Shown piece after piece: positions 10,403 to 22,535 of a DNA stretch of 38,924 nucleotides. Under the pieces are notes generated by a model. That model saw only the letters and a list, made by a program, of their open reading frames with translations. It was not told the origin of the DNA and searched no databases. The DNA is from Azolla pinnata (taxonomy: Eukaryota; Streptophyta; Polypodiopsida; Salviniales; Salviniaceae). Location of the stretch: contig JBBBWG010028102.1 of NCBI GenBank assembly GCA_037176905.1, positions 12,430 to 51,353 on the forward strand, read 5' to 3'. How positions within the stretch are numbered: position 1 is the first letter of the stretch; each line of letters opens with the position of its first letter. Made by a program: the position numbers and the translations under genes.

Positions 10403-13400
10403 TCTAGCATCTAACAATCTTCCTGCGGATCTGATCTTTCCCAATCGCAGCTAGCATCGAATGACAGGAAACTAGATCGATCGAATCACTAACTCCATCC
10501 CATTCCATCCATCGTCCCTCTTCCTCCTCCTCGGACGCGGCAGGCTGGGCATTGAAATGCGCGATTAACCTCATCATCGCTCTTCTCTCTTGTAAAAATT
10601 TCCGGAAAAAACAGAAGCTAAGGGAACGCCTCCGATGGATGGATTGACTGAATTTTCTTTCTTTTACCTGCTTCTCGTCTGTCAGATGATCAGATCTCCA
10701 TCTTTCATCGAATCGAGCACTGATTACAAGCAGATCCACATACATGCATCCAAACGAAGAGGACTCCCTCCCTGTCAATTTGTGAGATCGATCACTAGTA
10801 GAGAGCTTCCTTCCTAGCTATGGCGGAGCACGGATCATCAGTAGCGCGTACATACCACATAGAGAGAGAGAGAGAGAGATTGATAGCGCCATTACTGATT
10901 CACTGTACTGTAGCTATATCTATCTATCTATCCCATTCATTGTACAGTGAGTGGATTGACCCTGAGTTCCATCACTTCAAATCACATGAAAGACTAAGAA
11001 TAGTAGGCTCAATTCAGAGCTCTAGGCGATGAAAAGCACCAGATTCACAGCCTAAATACAGATAATGTATGTATATATATACAACCAAAACAGTAACAGA
11101 CGCATACACACAGATCTGGTATTGTATAACAGACGCATACACAGAGATCTGGTATTGTATAATCGATACAGTGGATACGTTGTAGAGATTTTGAGCAGAA
11201 TTGAATGCAGAACTCTGACTGACTTGACTCACTGACAGTGGCGACATGGATATGCTAAGTCAATTGAGAAAACAAATCACCCACGAGAACTGCACCAGTC
11301 CTACCTCTCCCAATTGCCCGCTTCTGCTCGCTAATCAGGAGGATTTTGCATCGGATTAGTGGCGGATTAAGCAATCGGTAGGGGCTTAATTACGCCCCCA
11401 ATCCTGATTCATTCTCCACACCAAAGTCTTCTACGCTAAGCTCGTGTCCCAGGAGGCGATTAGCAGAAGTCTAGTGATTCTAAGGAGCTCACTAATGTGT
11501 GCATATCTGTGGATCTGGCGATGGGCTGATTGATCAGCTGAACAAATTCACAAGATTTTGATTTATAGTAGTTGCCCATCATTCGTCGAATCAAAATCTC
11601 TTACCAGAAAAAAAAAAGAGAAGAAAAACCATCGGCCAAAATTGGAGGAAAGATTCATCAGATGAGGAAGGGAGCGAGAAAATTCCGCAGCTCAAATCTT
11701 TTCTAGGGTTTTCTTTACCCTTCTTCTGCATCCTTCTTTCCTTCCTTCCTTCTTTTCTGACGCTGATGCGTGTGGCTACCAATCTGCAGAAAGAACCGTC
11801 ATTCGCTTGCCGCAACAACAATTACTTGTTAATTCCGCCGAAGCTTTCAACAAAACAAAAAATCTTCTCCTAAAGTGGGAAAGAAAAGTCCATCTTTGGT
11901 ACACTCCCGATTGTAACTCTCTCCGATTTCTTCAATCTCTGACATACCAACAGAGAGAGCTTTGTCAATGGCTTTAGGTCAGGGTAGGTGGCGATGCCCT
12001 AGCTCTACCCCCTCCCGCTTCAGTGGACATGGTTAGCTCGTCGTTCATCTGTCTCTTCCCATGGGCTGTTGATCCTCGCTGTGACATTTCTGAGCTTTTT
12101 GCCCACATATGCATCCATCGGATCTGCCGCATTAGGGCCCGATTCGACTGGTTTTTGCTAAGCTTTTCACCGTCTCTGATTTCAGAACGTTTCCGACTCC
12201 ACTGATTTTTGACATGCTTCACCATCTCCAATTCAGTACAGGATTCCGTCGGCTTCGCTCGATCCAGATGTAGCAAAGCTAGCTCTAGATAGCTGACATA
12301 GGTGGACTGACCGGTATATATAGATCGATCTCAATGCATCTGCTAGAGAGATCATTCCCTCTGACTTTAAATTGGAGCTCTCCAATGCCACTCTCTGGAT
12401 TTTCGAACTCCTACCTCGACTCCATTCATTCTTCGTGCTGCTGCTACCAGTTACACTGACTACGACAACAGAGGACCTTTCAACCACACATGCACGAGGC
12501 CACGAAATCCTCCCACATTGGCCGATAAATGAGGTTGAATTGAAGATAGCCATGACATTGGAGAGAAAATCATTCGAAGTAAACTAATGGTTTTAATCAG
12601 GGTAATCGATTGCAAGCTGCTAGTGCTAAATTTGCAGCTAATTACGGCATCAATTCATCACAACCAAAGAACATATATTATTGTGAAGCCCACACAGCAT
12701 CGCCAGATTATTAAGCTATGACAGAACTCCATTAATCAATCGGGTGCACCTAGCAACGGAAACAAGATAAGGGCCAAATGCCCCGCCGAATGCATCGACA
12801 GACTGGAGGATTTCCTTAAATGTCATCGTAAAATATACATTGTCATTATTACAGAGAATGCAAACCTTGGTTATATACATTCGTTAAAATTGCTGTTTCC
12901 CAGATTGAAGGGCATTAAATCGTGATTTCTCCTGTAACAAGTACCATTTCAACTTGATCACGTCTTCGAAGATATGATTGTGTTGAGTCCAGTGACATCA
13001 ATCAGAGCAACTGAGGATGCGATTCTAAGTTACATAACATTAATCAAATCACTGAGGATAAGAATCCAATTATGCAACAAAAAAACTCTTCAAGTTCGGT
13101 CCAAATTTGACTTCAAATAATTGCCAGCATCCAATTCTATCCTGAAATGCCATTGTTGGCTGAATTTTTGCTGTATCCCTCATTGGCTACTGAAAGTGCC
13201 ATAGCCGTAGGCCAAGTTTTCGTAAGATCCTTCATTACCTAAGATATGATGAATTGCAACAGATCGATCCAAGCCAACCCACCCCAATCCAATCCAATCC
13301 GTGCTTACTTCCCTCAGTATGATCTAATCATCTACTTTCATAGGAGTCTCAGAGAACTTTGAAGAACGCTGCCCACATGCAGCTAAGAAGTACATCACAG

Positions 13401-14709
13401 GGAAGCTTGCCCCTTAGTCTCGTTGATCTCCAGATCTGAACACAAAAACAGATGAAAAATACAATACTTCTCTTCTACGTAACTACAGACAAGTTACTGC
13501 CACGCCCCTTTCTTGGGCAATCCATACGACCCAGTACTATATACCACCAACAGCTTCCGCGCCACATTCTGACCGACATTACCTCAGACCTTTAATAAAC
13601 CGTGTTTTCGCTCAATATTGAAGTTCGGAGAGCTGGGATTAGTTACATTTCCGCATCATTGGAAGATGTAAGCCAGAAATTGGAGTGGCCAAGCTGATTT
13701 CATGGCTGGGGAAGGGTGGGAGAAAATATACGAGAAAAGATCGCGTGCATGGGCAAAATCGAACCAGCCTTCCCTCAGAGCATACTTGAAAGTCTTAAGA
13801 CACAGTTCTCAATCAAGGTATTAGTGTCAGAGAGCTGGGATTATAGTGTGTAATCACAGGGAAGAGATGGGAAGCCTTGAAACGAGAAGAACCCTAGTGC
13901 GAGAGAGGGAGAAAGAAAGAAGCACAGAGAAGCAGTCTCCCTCATAGTCTAGAGATCTCTTTCATTCGAGCGTCAGAGAAGTTTGAAGCAAATGAGAGTA
14001 GATTTCAATCCCCGGGAGACCAAGCCCGGTGCCAGAAAACAGCAACAAAACAAGAAGATTAGAGCGCTCATTACTAAGCCAGCCAGCGACAAGGCATGGC
14101 AGAAACAACCTGACAGGAGGACATGGCCTTCTACCCCCACTCAGAATCGCAAGTTCTCACGATTGTGTTTCATGGCACTTAATCAGACAAGGCTGAAACT
14201 TTAGATAAAGGCGTAGAGATAGCATCACGGGGGCAGGAAGAGGAAGGCGACGAGCAACGGAGGCGAACCAACAGGGTTTTGCGAGGAGAAGCGGATCAAA
14301 CCCATGTATCATCATCACGCGGTGAAGCGGGCGATGGAGGGGAAGTGAGGGGGGGGAGGAAGAAGAAGAAGAAGAGAAACGCCCCTCAGAGAAGCCATGA
14401 GAATTGTTGGGTCAGCACAGGTTGAGATCAGACCACTACTTTTACATGGAGAAAGAGAGAACATCACGGAGGCGAGAAGCCATCGCCGGCGTGGAGCAGA
14501 GATGGCGATGGCGATTGCGATGGCGAGGAAGAAGAAGATGAAGAAGATGAAGAAGATGAAGAAGCCCTAGGTCGTTTTGGTTTCACACTGTGCTACTACT
14601 GTCCGTCCCAGCCCAAAAGAAACAAAGAAAACCCTGCTCTTGTTGTTGCTTCTACTTGTTATTAACCCTGTCGCAGAACGACCTGTTGAAGAATTGTAGC
14701 TGAACTCCA
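10403..14709. other. Intergenic region without a recognisable gene
   Basis: No open frame here resembles a known protein, and I saw no tRNA, rRNA or familiar miRNA sequence. The region holds GA and CT microsatellites (10861-10879, 11735-11755), GAA/GATGAA repeats (14355-14375, 14525-14565) and a 33-bp tandem pair (11096-11161). A 73-residue frame at 13983-14204 is unsupported. Confidence 0.5.
11096..11161. repeat. 33-bp tandem pair
   Basis: The segment starting ACAGACGCATACACA at 11096 recurs at 11129 with one substitution. Both copies run through ATCTGGTATTGTATA. Confidence 0.9.
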
Positions 14710-15189
14710 TCGTATCGATGTTATTAGCCCCGATCGCAGCTTTCGGATCGCATCCCTTAGCAAGAAGCTACTTTGCCTATGATTGANNNNNNNNNNNNNN
14801 NNNNNNNNNNNNNNNNNNNNNNNNNNNNNNNNNNNNNNNNNNNNNNNNNNNNNNNNNNNNNNNNNNNNNNNNNNNNNNNNNNNNNNCGATTTCTAGTGAG
14901 GAACCACTCGATCCTTGCTTCGAAATCGACCTTCTAGCTGAAAAGCTCTTAGAATCCTCCCTGTCGTATCGATGTTATTAGCCCCGATCGCAGCTTTCGG
15001 ATCGCATCCCTTAGCAAGAAGCTACTTTGCCTATGATTGATTGATCGATCGATCGATCGATTTGCTGGTGAAATCGATGAATCAGTCAGCTCTCAAAAGC
15101 CTTTGATCGATTCGATTTCTAGTGAGGAACCACTCGATCCTTGCTTCGAAATCGACCTTCTAGCTGAAAAGCTCTTAGAATCCTCCCTG
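14710..15189. repeat. Duplicated segment around an assembly gap
   Basis: The 77 bp at 14710-14786 are identical to 14964-15040, and the 77 bp at 14887-14963 are identical to 15113-15189. The left copy has 100 N where the right copy has a 72-bp middle (15041-15112). The two copies abut exactly at 14963/14964. Confidence 0.95.
14787..14886. other. Assembly gap (100 N)
   Basis: Exactly 100 undetermined bases, the usual placeholder for a gap of unknown size. Confidence 0.99.
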
Positions 15190-15340
15190 CCGAGATCCAT
15201 TCCCTTCTTCCAACCACTCTCGACTACATCGATTCATGTTTGCTCGATGCACAATTGATGATGTCCCTGATGTATTAACCGACTTTTTAATAATACCTTG
15301 ACAAGTCATTGAAATGGTGGTATTCACATCAGATTCACCA
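15190..15340. other. Unassigned sequence between gap duplication and copia remnant
   Basis: A 73-residue plus-strand frame (15037-15258) crosses into this region from the duplicated segment. It is Ser/Leu-rich and matches nothing I know. No LTR matching 16584-16987 is visible here, although the 5' LTR of the downstream element would be expected about here. Confidence 0.4.
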
Positions 15341-15640
15341 GCATGATGTGTGTCTCAAGAAGTTTGATGGACAAAACCTCAATTTCTACTAAGACCAGAT
15401 GAAATATTACAGAGTTACATTACCTCTCTCAACTATGAAATTTTGTCAACTTGGGATGATATTTGTTGCTAACGAGGCAATCTGTAGAGATTATTTATCG
15501 TGGCATTGTGACAGTCAAATAAATGAGGTTCGTGAGCCATATGGTTTTCGATAGAGGAAGCTCTTATCTTCGGGTCGATTGAAGCTAAAGTTTTACTTGT
15601 TGTTGAAAGATATATCTGATACGATTGAAAGATCACATCT

Positions 15641-15807
15641 TCACAATTTTCTTAGATTGGCTCGCATGCATGCTCGAGCACTAACCACATTTGAAGCTAA
15701 AATACCATTGATCTGATAATGGGCTTCACAATTTTCTAAGATTGGCTCGCATGCATGGTCGAGAACTGACCACATTTGAAGTTAAAATACCATCAATTTG
15801 ATAATGG
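15641..15807. repeat. 85-bp tandem duplication inside the copia remnant
   Basis: The segment starting TCACAATTTTCTTAGATTGG at 15641 recurs at 15726 with about 9% differences. Both copies end near GATAATGGG. The divergence suggests that the duplication is old. Confidence 0.88.
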
Positions 15808-16583
15808 GGAGGATACAAGAAAGCAAGGCACTCTTTTGGCTCAAGCTCACACTAAACTTACCTGGCCGTGAGCATAAAGCATGATTAGTTGTGAACAGTT
15901 TCCACCTATATTAGAATGTCAATTTCAATGAAGTATTCTCAGAATTGGTGAAGATAATACCTTTTGGTTCCCTATTGAAAGCAATTGTTTGTGGACAACT
16001 TAGAACTTCTCCAAATTAAAATTAAACTGGCCTTCTTGCATGGTGATATTCACCATATTGATGAGAAAATATAGATGGAACCGTGGAAATAATTATAATC
16101 CAGCTTGTTTTGAAAGCCTTGGCCCAATATTCAAAACATATGAAACCCTATCTTCAAGACTACATCCAGCCATATGTCGAAGTAACATTTGAGGTTAATG
16201 TAGGGTAAGTTTGAAGTAAGTCTTGCCAAGACCTATAAAAAATGGAATTTGTTTTTATTTACAAATATTATAAGGGGCATAAATAATGAAATTGGAAGGG
16301 TCATTACCATTCTATAGTGAGGTGTTGGTCGAAAAGAGTTGTTATGGATATGACAAAAGCCGTGTTAAGATTTGAACACATAATCTATCGAGCTTTAAAT
16401 AGACGAAGAGTACGATGTTGAAAAGATTTTGGACTCTTGATAGTATCAACAACTTTAACATCTTCTCCTATTTAAAAAGGGTATCCCATTTTAAAGGCAA
16501 CCTGAGAATTAGGTTAAAGCCTTACAAATGTTTTAGACATTTTAATGATTTCCACCAACAAATGCACCTTAGAGGGGGGATGA

Positions 16584-16987
16584 TGTTATGAACATATCAA
16601 AAGTCATATCAAGATTTCATACAACCTCTTAAATTATATTGATTAACTTATCTAGTAGAAAAATAAAAAACTATCAAATTTATATGCATAATCTTATTAT
16701 ATTTGTGTCATATAAATATAATAGAATATTTCAAGAACTTTTTAGGAGTTTCTTTAAAGTTTTAAGAAGCTCTAGAACATTTTAGATACTTTTACATGAA
16801 TTTCCTGAACTACATGTAAATATTACAAATATTATAAATACATTGGTTTACTTTAGTCCCAATTAAGGTAAACAACGCCAACTATAAAATCCAATACTCG
16901 ACTTCATCTATATTTTATTCCTTGTTGCTTTGTTTTGCTTTTCTCTTGTCTAGCCCTTGTTCTACTCAGGTCTCTCTCTCTATAACA
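16584..16987 (+). repeat. Candidate 3' LTR of the copia remnant
   Basis: This 404-bp segment starts TGTTAT and ends ATAACA, a perfect 6-bp terminal inverted repeat of the TG...CA kind. It lies three bases after the purine run AGAGGGGGGA (16571-16580), where the polypurine tract should be. A partner 5' LTR was not seen in the window. Confidence 0.65.
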
Positions 16988-19711
16988 AGACTTGGTCATT
17001 TGATACAAATTTGATACAAATTTGATGCAAATTTGATGCACGATTGATACAAATTTAGATATAACTTTAACGCACAATTGATGCAACCTTGATGTATTAA
17101 TAACAATATTTTATGTGATTTTGACATAAAATTCGTCGAGATGTTAACCAGAATATCGATACACACTTGACATAACCTTTAATTAAAAGTTTGAGCAGAC
17201 TTTGACATGTGTATATGATGCAAATTTGATGGATTTATGGTACAATAGATGTGTATTTGATAGATTTATGGTACAATAGATGTGTATTTGATACATGTGT
17301 ACAATGTTACACTACCCATACTCTAGATCTGCTTGTTCAAAGGTGTGACCGTTCATTTACAAAAAGGCGTACAATATTTTTATGGCTCGATATATATTAA
17401 AGAGTGCATAATAATATATTGATGTGGGATTCATGTGAAATTCAAACTCATGATGCTAAGATTATAAGATATATGTAAATCTAATACAAACCCAATCTGT
17501 CGAAGTGACTAAATAGTTCTAAAGATATTGCTTCGATATAAAATAATTAGAGAGGAATAGAGAGACTTAAGATGAGAGACTATTAGATTATGGATATAAG
17601 TAAGAATCATTAAAATTATAATACTAATGGATTTTCTAGACTTTACTCGAACTAATACAAATCCAATCTCTCAAGATAGAAAAATAATTTTAAGAAAGAA
17701 ATATTATTACTAAATAATCATCCTAACATGTTTCACATAATTACAAAATTGTGCTTAAGCAAATTCTGATATAGATAATAGTAATAGATAAGCTCAATGT
17801 TTTATTATAAATATTTATATGATAGACAAATTCATGACTAGGAATACTAGAAAGATATGACAACATAATTGGAAATAATAACAAAAGGATAAAAATTCAA
17901 ATCACCAACCTTTGACTCATGTAGAAGAAAAAGAATCAACTTGAGAAAGACTCGACCAAATTTTGATTAGATAACAAAAATCATATGCTTATTAATTTTC
18001 TTGAAATTCTCAAAATCCTTTGATGTCCTTACATGGTACTTGGCCACCCTTTGTATATGTATATATATAAGTATTTATATGTGTATGTGTTTGTATGCAT
18101 ACAAGTATATCATCTCACGTACGTTTATCCAATCATATAATCATACATTATATATACAAATAAATAAATAAATATATAAATAAATAAATATATATATATA
18201 TATGTTTGTAATGTTGCATGTATGTACTTACATACACACTTGAGTATGTGTTTATTAGTGTACAATTTATATGCACATACACATACATAAATATGCATAT
18301 TATTCATACATATGACAAAGATATATACATACATTAATATATGTAAGAGGAGACAACTAATCAAGAGATGAGAATATTTGATATGAATAGGCTTAGAAAG
18401 ACATTTAGTATAAATAGACAATGAGAGCTTGAGAGTCTCGTTGATCTTTTGAGTTTTTAGCTCTTCAGATGTACATGTTTTAATCGAGACCGATTTTTTT
18501 TAATGCATAGTTTTTTGCTTTTTTTTATGCAATCTAACTTGATGCGAGTTTGATGTGTATTTGGCATAATTTTTTACATGTAATTGATGCAGCCGCATCA
18601 CAAATTACTCATGTGAAACATACGTTAACTATACATCAAAATCGAGTCAAACAACACATCAAACTCAGCTCAAAATTTGACAATTTGGGGTTTAATGTGA
18701 CTAGTAGAAAAAAACTTTTAAAATAAATTTAATGTCAAGTTGCACGTCAATGTGTACACCTTGTATTGCAAATAAGATTCATACGTTTTAGAATTTGTAG
18801 GAAATATGTTAGGATTCAAGGGAAATTTTTCAAGAACCTCATTTTGAGACTGTATCTCATAGTAATTTGATTATTATTTTTAGTATATCGTTAGTATGAG
18901 TTTTAATATTCTTATATCTTAAGAAATGCCATTTCCTTATTTGGCCATAAAGTATTTACACGCTCAAGGTTTATTTTATGGATTTCTAACCATTTCTTTT
19001 AAAAGTTTATGCATAGAAAACAAGATTGCAAAGCAATGTTTTCTAATGTTTTCTAATTGATTATTAATACATTGAGTTTTTGTTAGTGAGAGAGTAGTTA
19101 TTAGGTGGTAAACCTTACTGAGTCATATGTAAGTTGTGGGTAGAATGTTTTTCCTTTTTTCCACATATTGATTCCTTTCGATTAGTTAAAGAGATATAAA
19201 AGAGATATCCAATAATGTAAAAGAAATAGACAAAAGATTTCCAAATGGAAGTCATTGGCATTCTCATTGAGAGGGCATAATATTATTTTTAGAAATACAA
19301 AGGTAATTTTTATTGGATTGTAGTAAAACTCAAGATATTCAAAGGAGGGTTCTTTGTATTTTAGTCTCTAAAAGTGCAAATGATTGTTTCTCATCGGGGA
19401 CTAATCGTATGGATTAAAATTTTAAGCTTGTCATTTAATTGCTAGATGGAATCAACTAGCCATGTAAATTTTTAAGAATGCAAAACGTACCAATGCTTGT
19501 TCCCATGTAATAAAATAATTGTATAGTAAAAGAGAAGTAGTTAGAGCTCTATGTACTACTATTATGTGACAAATATAAAAGGTACACTATTAAAAAGTTT
19601 TTCAAGATATTATCACCACCCATTTTGAAATGGTAATGGTAATATGGGAGAATATAAATACATACACTTAAAGTATGGAAGGAGAATCATTCAAAAAGCT
19701 TGGGTGCCCTT
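16988..19711. other. AT-rich repetitive intergenic DNA
   Basis: No gene recognised. The region has short tandem repeats at 17002-17286, TA/CATA-type simple repeats at 18050-18330 and a TTGATG-rich stretch at 18530-18690 resembling 17002-17100. The 98-residue minus-strand frame at 18125-18421 is Ile/Tyr-rich simple sequence and not a gene. Confidence 0.6.
17002..17286. repeat. 11-bp and 31-bp tandem repeats
   Basis: About five degenerate copies of GATACAAATTT start at 17002. Two 31-bp copies (17225-17255, 17256-17286) of TTTGATGGATTTATGG followed by TACAATAGATGTGTA differ at one base. Confidence 0.85.
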
Positions 19712-20019
19712 TTAGATAATGGTTTACGAGGACAACCAATGAGGGATATCAATAATAGGCCTTATAAATCTTTTTTTGAGGTGATTGAAGGGAAAGAAAG
19801 ATGATTATGTGAGAATTCACTTGAAAAGCAGGTTGATTATTCAGGTCGTTTAGTTATGGTAGTATGTCGAGGCTCTCTCAATACATCAATGCATATCACC
19901 TCAAGAATTGAAAATCAAACTTTCCCAAGCCTTCGGTATTCGTAATTTGATTGGACGACACCTTGCTTGTAATGTCCGAGATGCCAAGAGTATAATTAGA
20001 AAGCAAGATCCGATTATAG
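19712..20019 (+). pseudogene. rpoC1: Plastid rpoC1 fragment in nuclear DNA (NUPT), broken
   Basis: Three pieces match the plastid RNA polymerase beta' subunit (rpoC1): [12 protein letters not shown] with [12 protein letters not shown]; then, after a stop, SLEKQVDYSGRLVMVV; then, after a one-base frameshift, LSIHQCISPQELKIKLSQAF and IRNLIGRHLACNV up to DPII. Intact rpoC1 has the order RGQPMRD, YKSFSDVIEGKEG, LLGKRVDYSGRSVIVVGPS, LHQCGLP, LIRQHLASN, so the order is kept. Both ends are cut and no rpoB or rpoC2 sequence follows. It is not functional. The protein-level divergence is high, which suggests an old insertion or an unusual plastid source. Confidence 0.85.
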
Positions 20020-22294
20020 GGTTTCGGCCTGCATGTAGGCACAGGTTAGGAAATAATTCATAGGTTCAGTAGAAACCCGGAGTATGTGGATAGAAGAGAC
20101 AAAAAGATCTCGTTGATGCCTTCAGCTGAGATCGGGGAAGATTGTGAATGTAAAAAGTTCGGATCACCCGTGAATTCAAGTCTCTCACCCCTGATTGGAT
20201 TAATCGCTTCCTCAAGCAACTCTGGACCAACCTAGCCAGTGCTGTGCTGGGACTAGACATTGAAATCGATGGAAATGTAGAGACGATGTTGTCTTATGTT
20301 AAAATTACATCGCGAAAATACGAAGTTTTCTACTTGCACATAATATGCAAATATATTTGAAATATGTTCCACCAAAATAGCTATTTCCACCTCCTATCAC
20401 ATGATTGTAAAGGGTGTTCCATGTTCTGTGAGTATATAGAAATTCTTTGAATAGTTGATCCCATGACAAATCCACAGACTTGTGGTAAGGTAGAGACATT
20501 GAGTGGGCACCAATTGCAACACTCGTATTTTTTTTTTACTGTAGTTTCCACTTTTACTTGTTCCGATATGGCAAAAAAGGTGAAAGGGCACTAAGGATCA
20601 TCAAGTTTATTGTTTGTCGAGCAACCAACGCCAGCAACACACCAGACATACCTCTTTGAAAGTTTGTCCCTCTTCACATCGGAGCCGATATATCCGATTA
20701 ACCAATGGTATTATGAACCCAGTGGACGGCAAGAAACAAAATGCCAGTTTCCCTTCTAGAAACCTCTTTTCTTGGACGTCGTCAATCAGTACAATTTTGC
20801 ATAGGAACGCACAAAGTTTTTTGTCGGGACTGTTTGTTTAAGCTGAGAGCGTTGAAAGAAAGGCTTGGGAATCTTGTGTAATGGGAAAGGTATACATATA
20901 TCAAATGCCCCACGATTCATGTCTTATTCCAAATATGCCCATTGACTCCAGACATGTTTTCTGTTTCGAAGGTGTATATATAGGGAAGGGCGTATGTGTG
21001 TGTATATATATATATATGTATACAGACGAAGGGTATAAAGCCAGCTATATATTGCATATGTACATAATATTTGCATATCAACAATGTAGTTTTATTTATT
21101 CCCCCTTTTGCCCTTAGGACGACAAGGGTCATAGGCACTTGTGAGATCTAGCCCCCTCCCATCAGCCCCCACGAGAATGTGATACGAAATCAGAGTTCTG
21201 CTGTACACTGCTTTACAGCTGATCGGAGCTAATATTCTTCCGCCTGAGCTTTCCATTATCTGGCAATACGGCGCGGCGCTCTGCGAGCTCCTTCCAGGAG
21301 GTGAGGTTTTTTTTTTTTTTCTCATCGGGGGCACTTTACAGCAGAAAAGAGCGAGGGGGGGGGGGTGTTTCTGTCCGCAGCTAGAAATCTGCGCAGCTGC
21401 TGCTGCGGAGGCAATTCTGACAACAACAGCAGCAGCGATCGATGACGTTCTTTTCTTCGGGGAGGACATTCTGATGTCTCTGCACGCAGCGAGGAAAGAT
21501 TAAAGTAAAGTATGTAATCGAGAGAGAGAGCGAGAGCCGATCAGGTGCTCCCGAGGGGTTGGGGTTAGCATAACAGAAGAGCAGAAGAAACAAGATATGT
21601 ACACATGCATGCATGCATACATACATACATACATACATACATACATTCTCATAGATTTTTTTTGCATTGGCCCCTGCTTTTTTGCTTTCTAAAACGCAAA
21701 ACGCAAAACGCAAAAAGCAAAACGCAGAAAGCAAACGGGGGAGAAGATGATAAGCAAAGGAAGGAAAAAGAGCAGCGAGAGAGAGAGACGATGGAAGCTC
21801 TGAAGAAGAAGAAGAAGAAGAAGAAGAAGAAGAATGGATACGAACAGACGACGGCGAGAGCGAGAGCGAGAGCGACGGAGCAGCAGAGCTTCTTCCTTTC
21901 GCCCACGAGCCGAGCCGAGCCGAGAAGATAGATAGATAGATAGATAGATAGATCGTTCGATCGATCGTTCTCCTGGACTCCAGCGCCTCGAGCTTTTCCC
22001 GTGCACGATCTGCTGCCCTCGCCCATTTCCTTCTGCCTCTCCCCGCTCCTTCTGCCATCGCCCGACTTTGATCGCCGCAGAGAAAGACTCCAGGTAGAAA
22101 GACGGAACACAGAACGGCGAAATGCAGTAACGGCAAAGACGAGAGGGAAGCTCGGAATTGAGTCGGCCTTTGGCTCGATTCTGCCCCCCCCAATCTCATC
22201 TCCGCTCTCCAAAGAAAGAACGAGAGAAAGAACGAAAGAAGGAATGGAGAGATTCATGCTTAGATAGGTCGAGGGTGCCCTTTTCTCTTCACCA
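20020..22294. promoter_or_regulatory. Intergenic region and upstream/leader DNA of the O-fucosyltransferase gene
   Basis: No gene recognised between 20020 and about 21100. From 21500 onward the sequence is rich in simple repeats: (CATA)n at 21608-21646, an 8-bp ACGCAAA-type array at 21690-21735, GA tracts, (GAA)n at 21803-21835 and (GATA)n at 21927-21952. These often mark plant promoters and leaders. No TATA box or transcription start was fixed, and the open frames across these repeats are not genes. Confidence 0.4.
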
Positions 22295-22309
22295 ATGGGG
22301 TACCCGTGA
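22295..22309 (+). promoter_or_regulatory. Four-residue upstream open reading frame
   Basis: ATG at 22295 opens M-G-Y-P and stops at 22307-22309, two bases before the main ATG at 22312 and in a different frame. If the leader includes it, it could lower translation of the downstream protein by limiting reinitiation. The Kozak context is moderate (C at -3, G at +4). Confidence 0.4.
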
Positions 22310-22311
22310 CG

Positions 22312-22494
22312 ATGAAGCAGACGCAGACTCACACGCAGACGCAGAAGAAGGAGGAAGTTCTTCTTCCTATGCGAGCTTATGTCCGGTTCCCTGCAGGGCA
22401 ACACCTGAACGTCCCATCCCCGCCTTCATCTCCACGCATCTCTTCACCTCGCTACCGGTATGGACGATCGCGAAGCGGGAACATCATGCAACAG

Positions 22495-22535
<41 letters not shown>

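Larger units (their letters stand above)
15341..16987 (+). mobile_element. Degenerate Ty1/copia LTR retrotransposon (5'-truncated)
   Basis: A plus-strand element with many stops and frameshifts. At 15360 a gag-like start reads KFDGQNLNFY, stop, DQMKYY, close to the copia KFDGxNxxxWxxQM pattern. At 15927-16084 reverse transcriptase is visible in two frames: EVFSELVKIIPFGSLLKAIV, then KIKLAFLHGDI followed by EKI, stop, MEP. This matches the copia block VKTAFLHGDLxEEIYMEQP. A purine tract at 16571-16580 precedes a candidate 3' LTR. No 5' LTR was found. The element cannot encode working proteins. Confidence 0.85.

Noticed and set aside
13983..14204. 73-codon plus-strand frame
   Set aside because: Lys/Gln/Arg-rich with no motif, and no splice or leader context.
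18125..18421. 98-codon Ile/Tyr-rich frame
   Set aside because: It is translated AT-rich simple repeat (TA, CATA and AAAT).
20020..20290. Continuation of plastid or organelle DNA after rpoC1, or a tRNA
   Set aside because: The expected rpoC1 residues do not continue, and I could not fold a cloverleaf from the sequence.
21381..22404. Large minus-strand frames of 250-270 codons
   Set aside because: Ser/Leu/Arg-rich translations of GA, GATA and GAA repeats upstream of the O-fucosyltransferase gene, without any domain.
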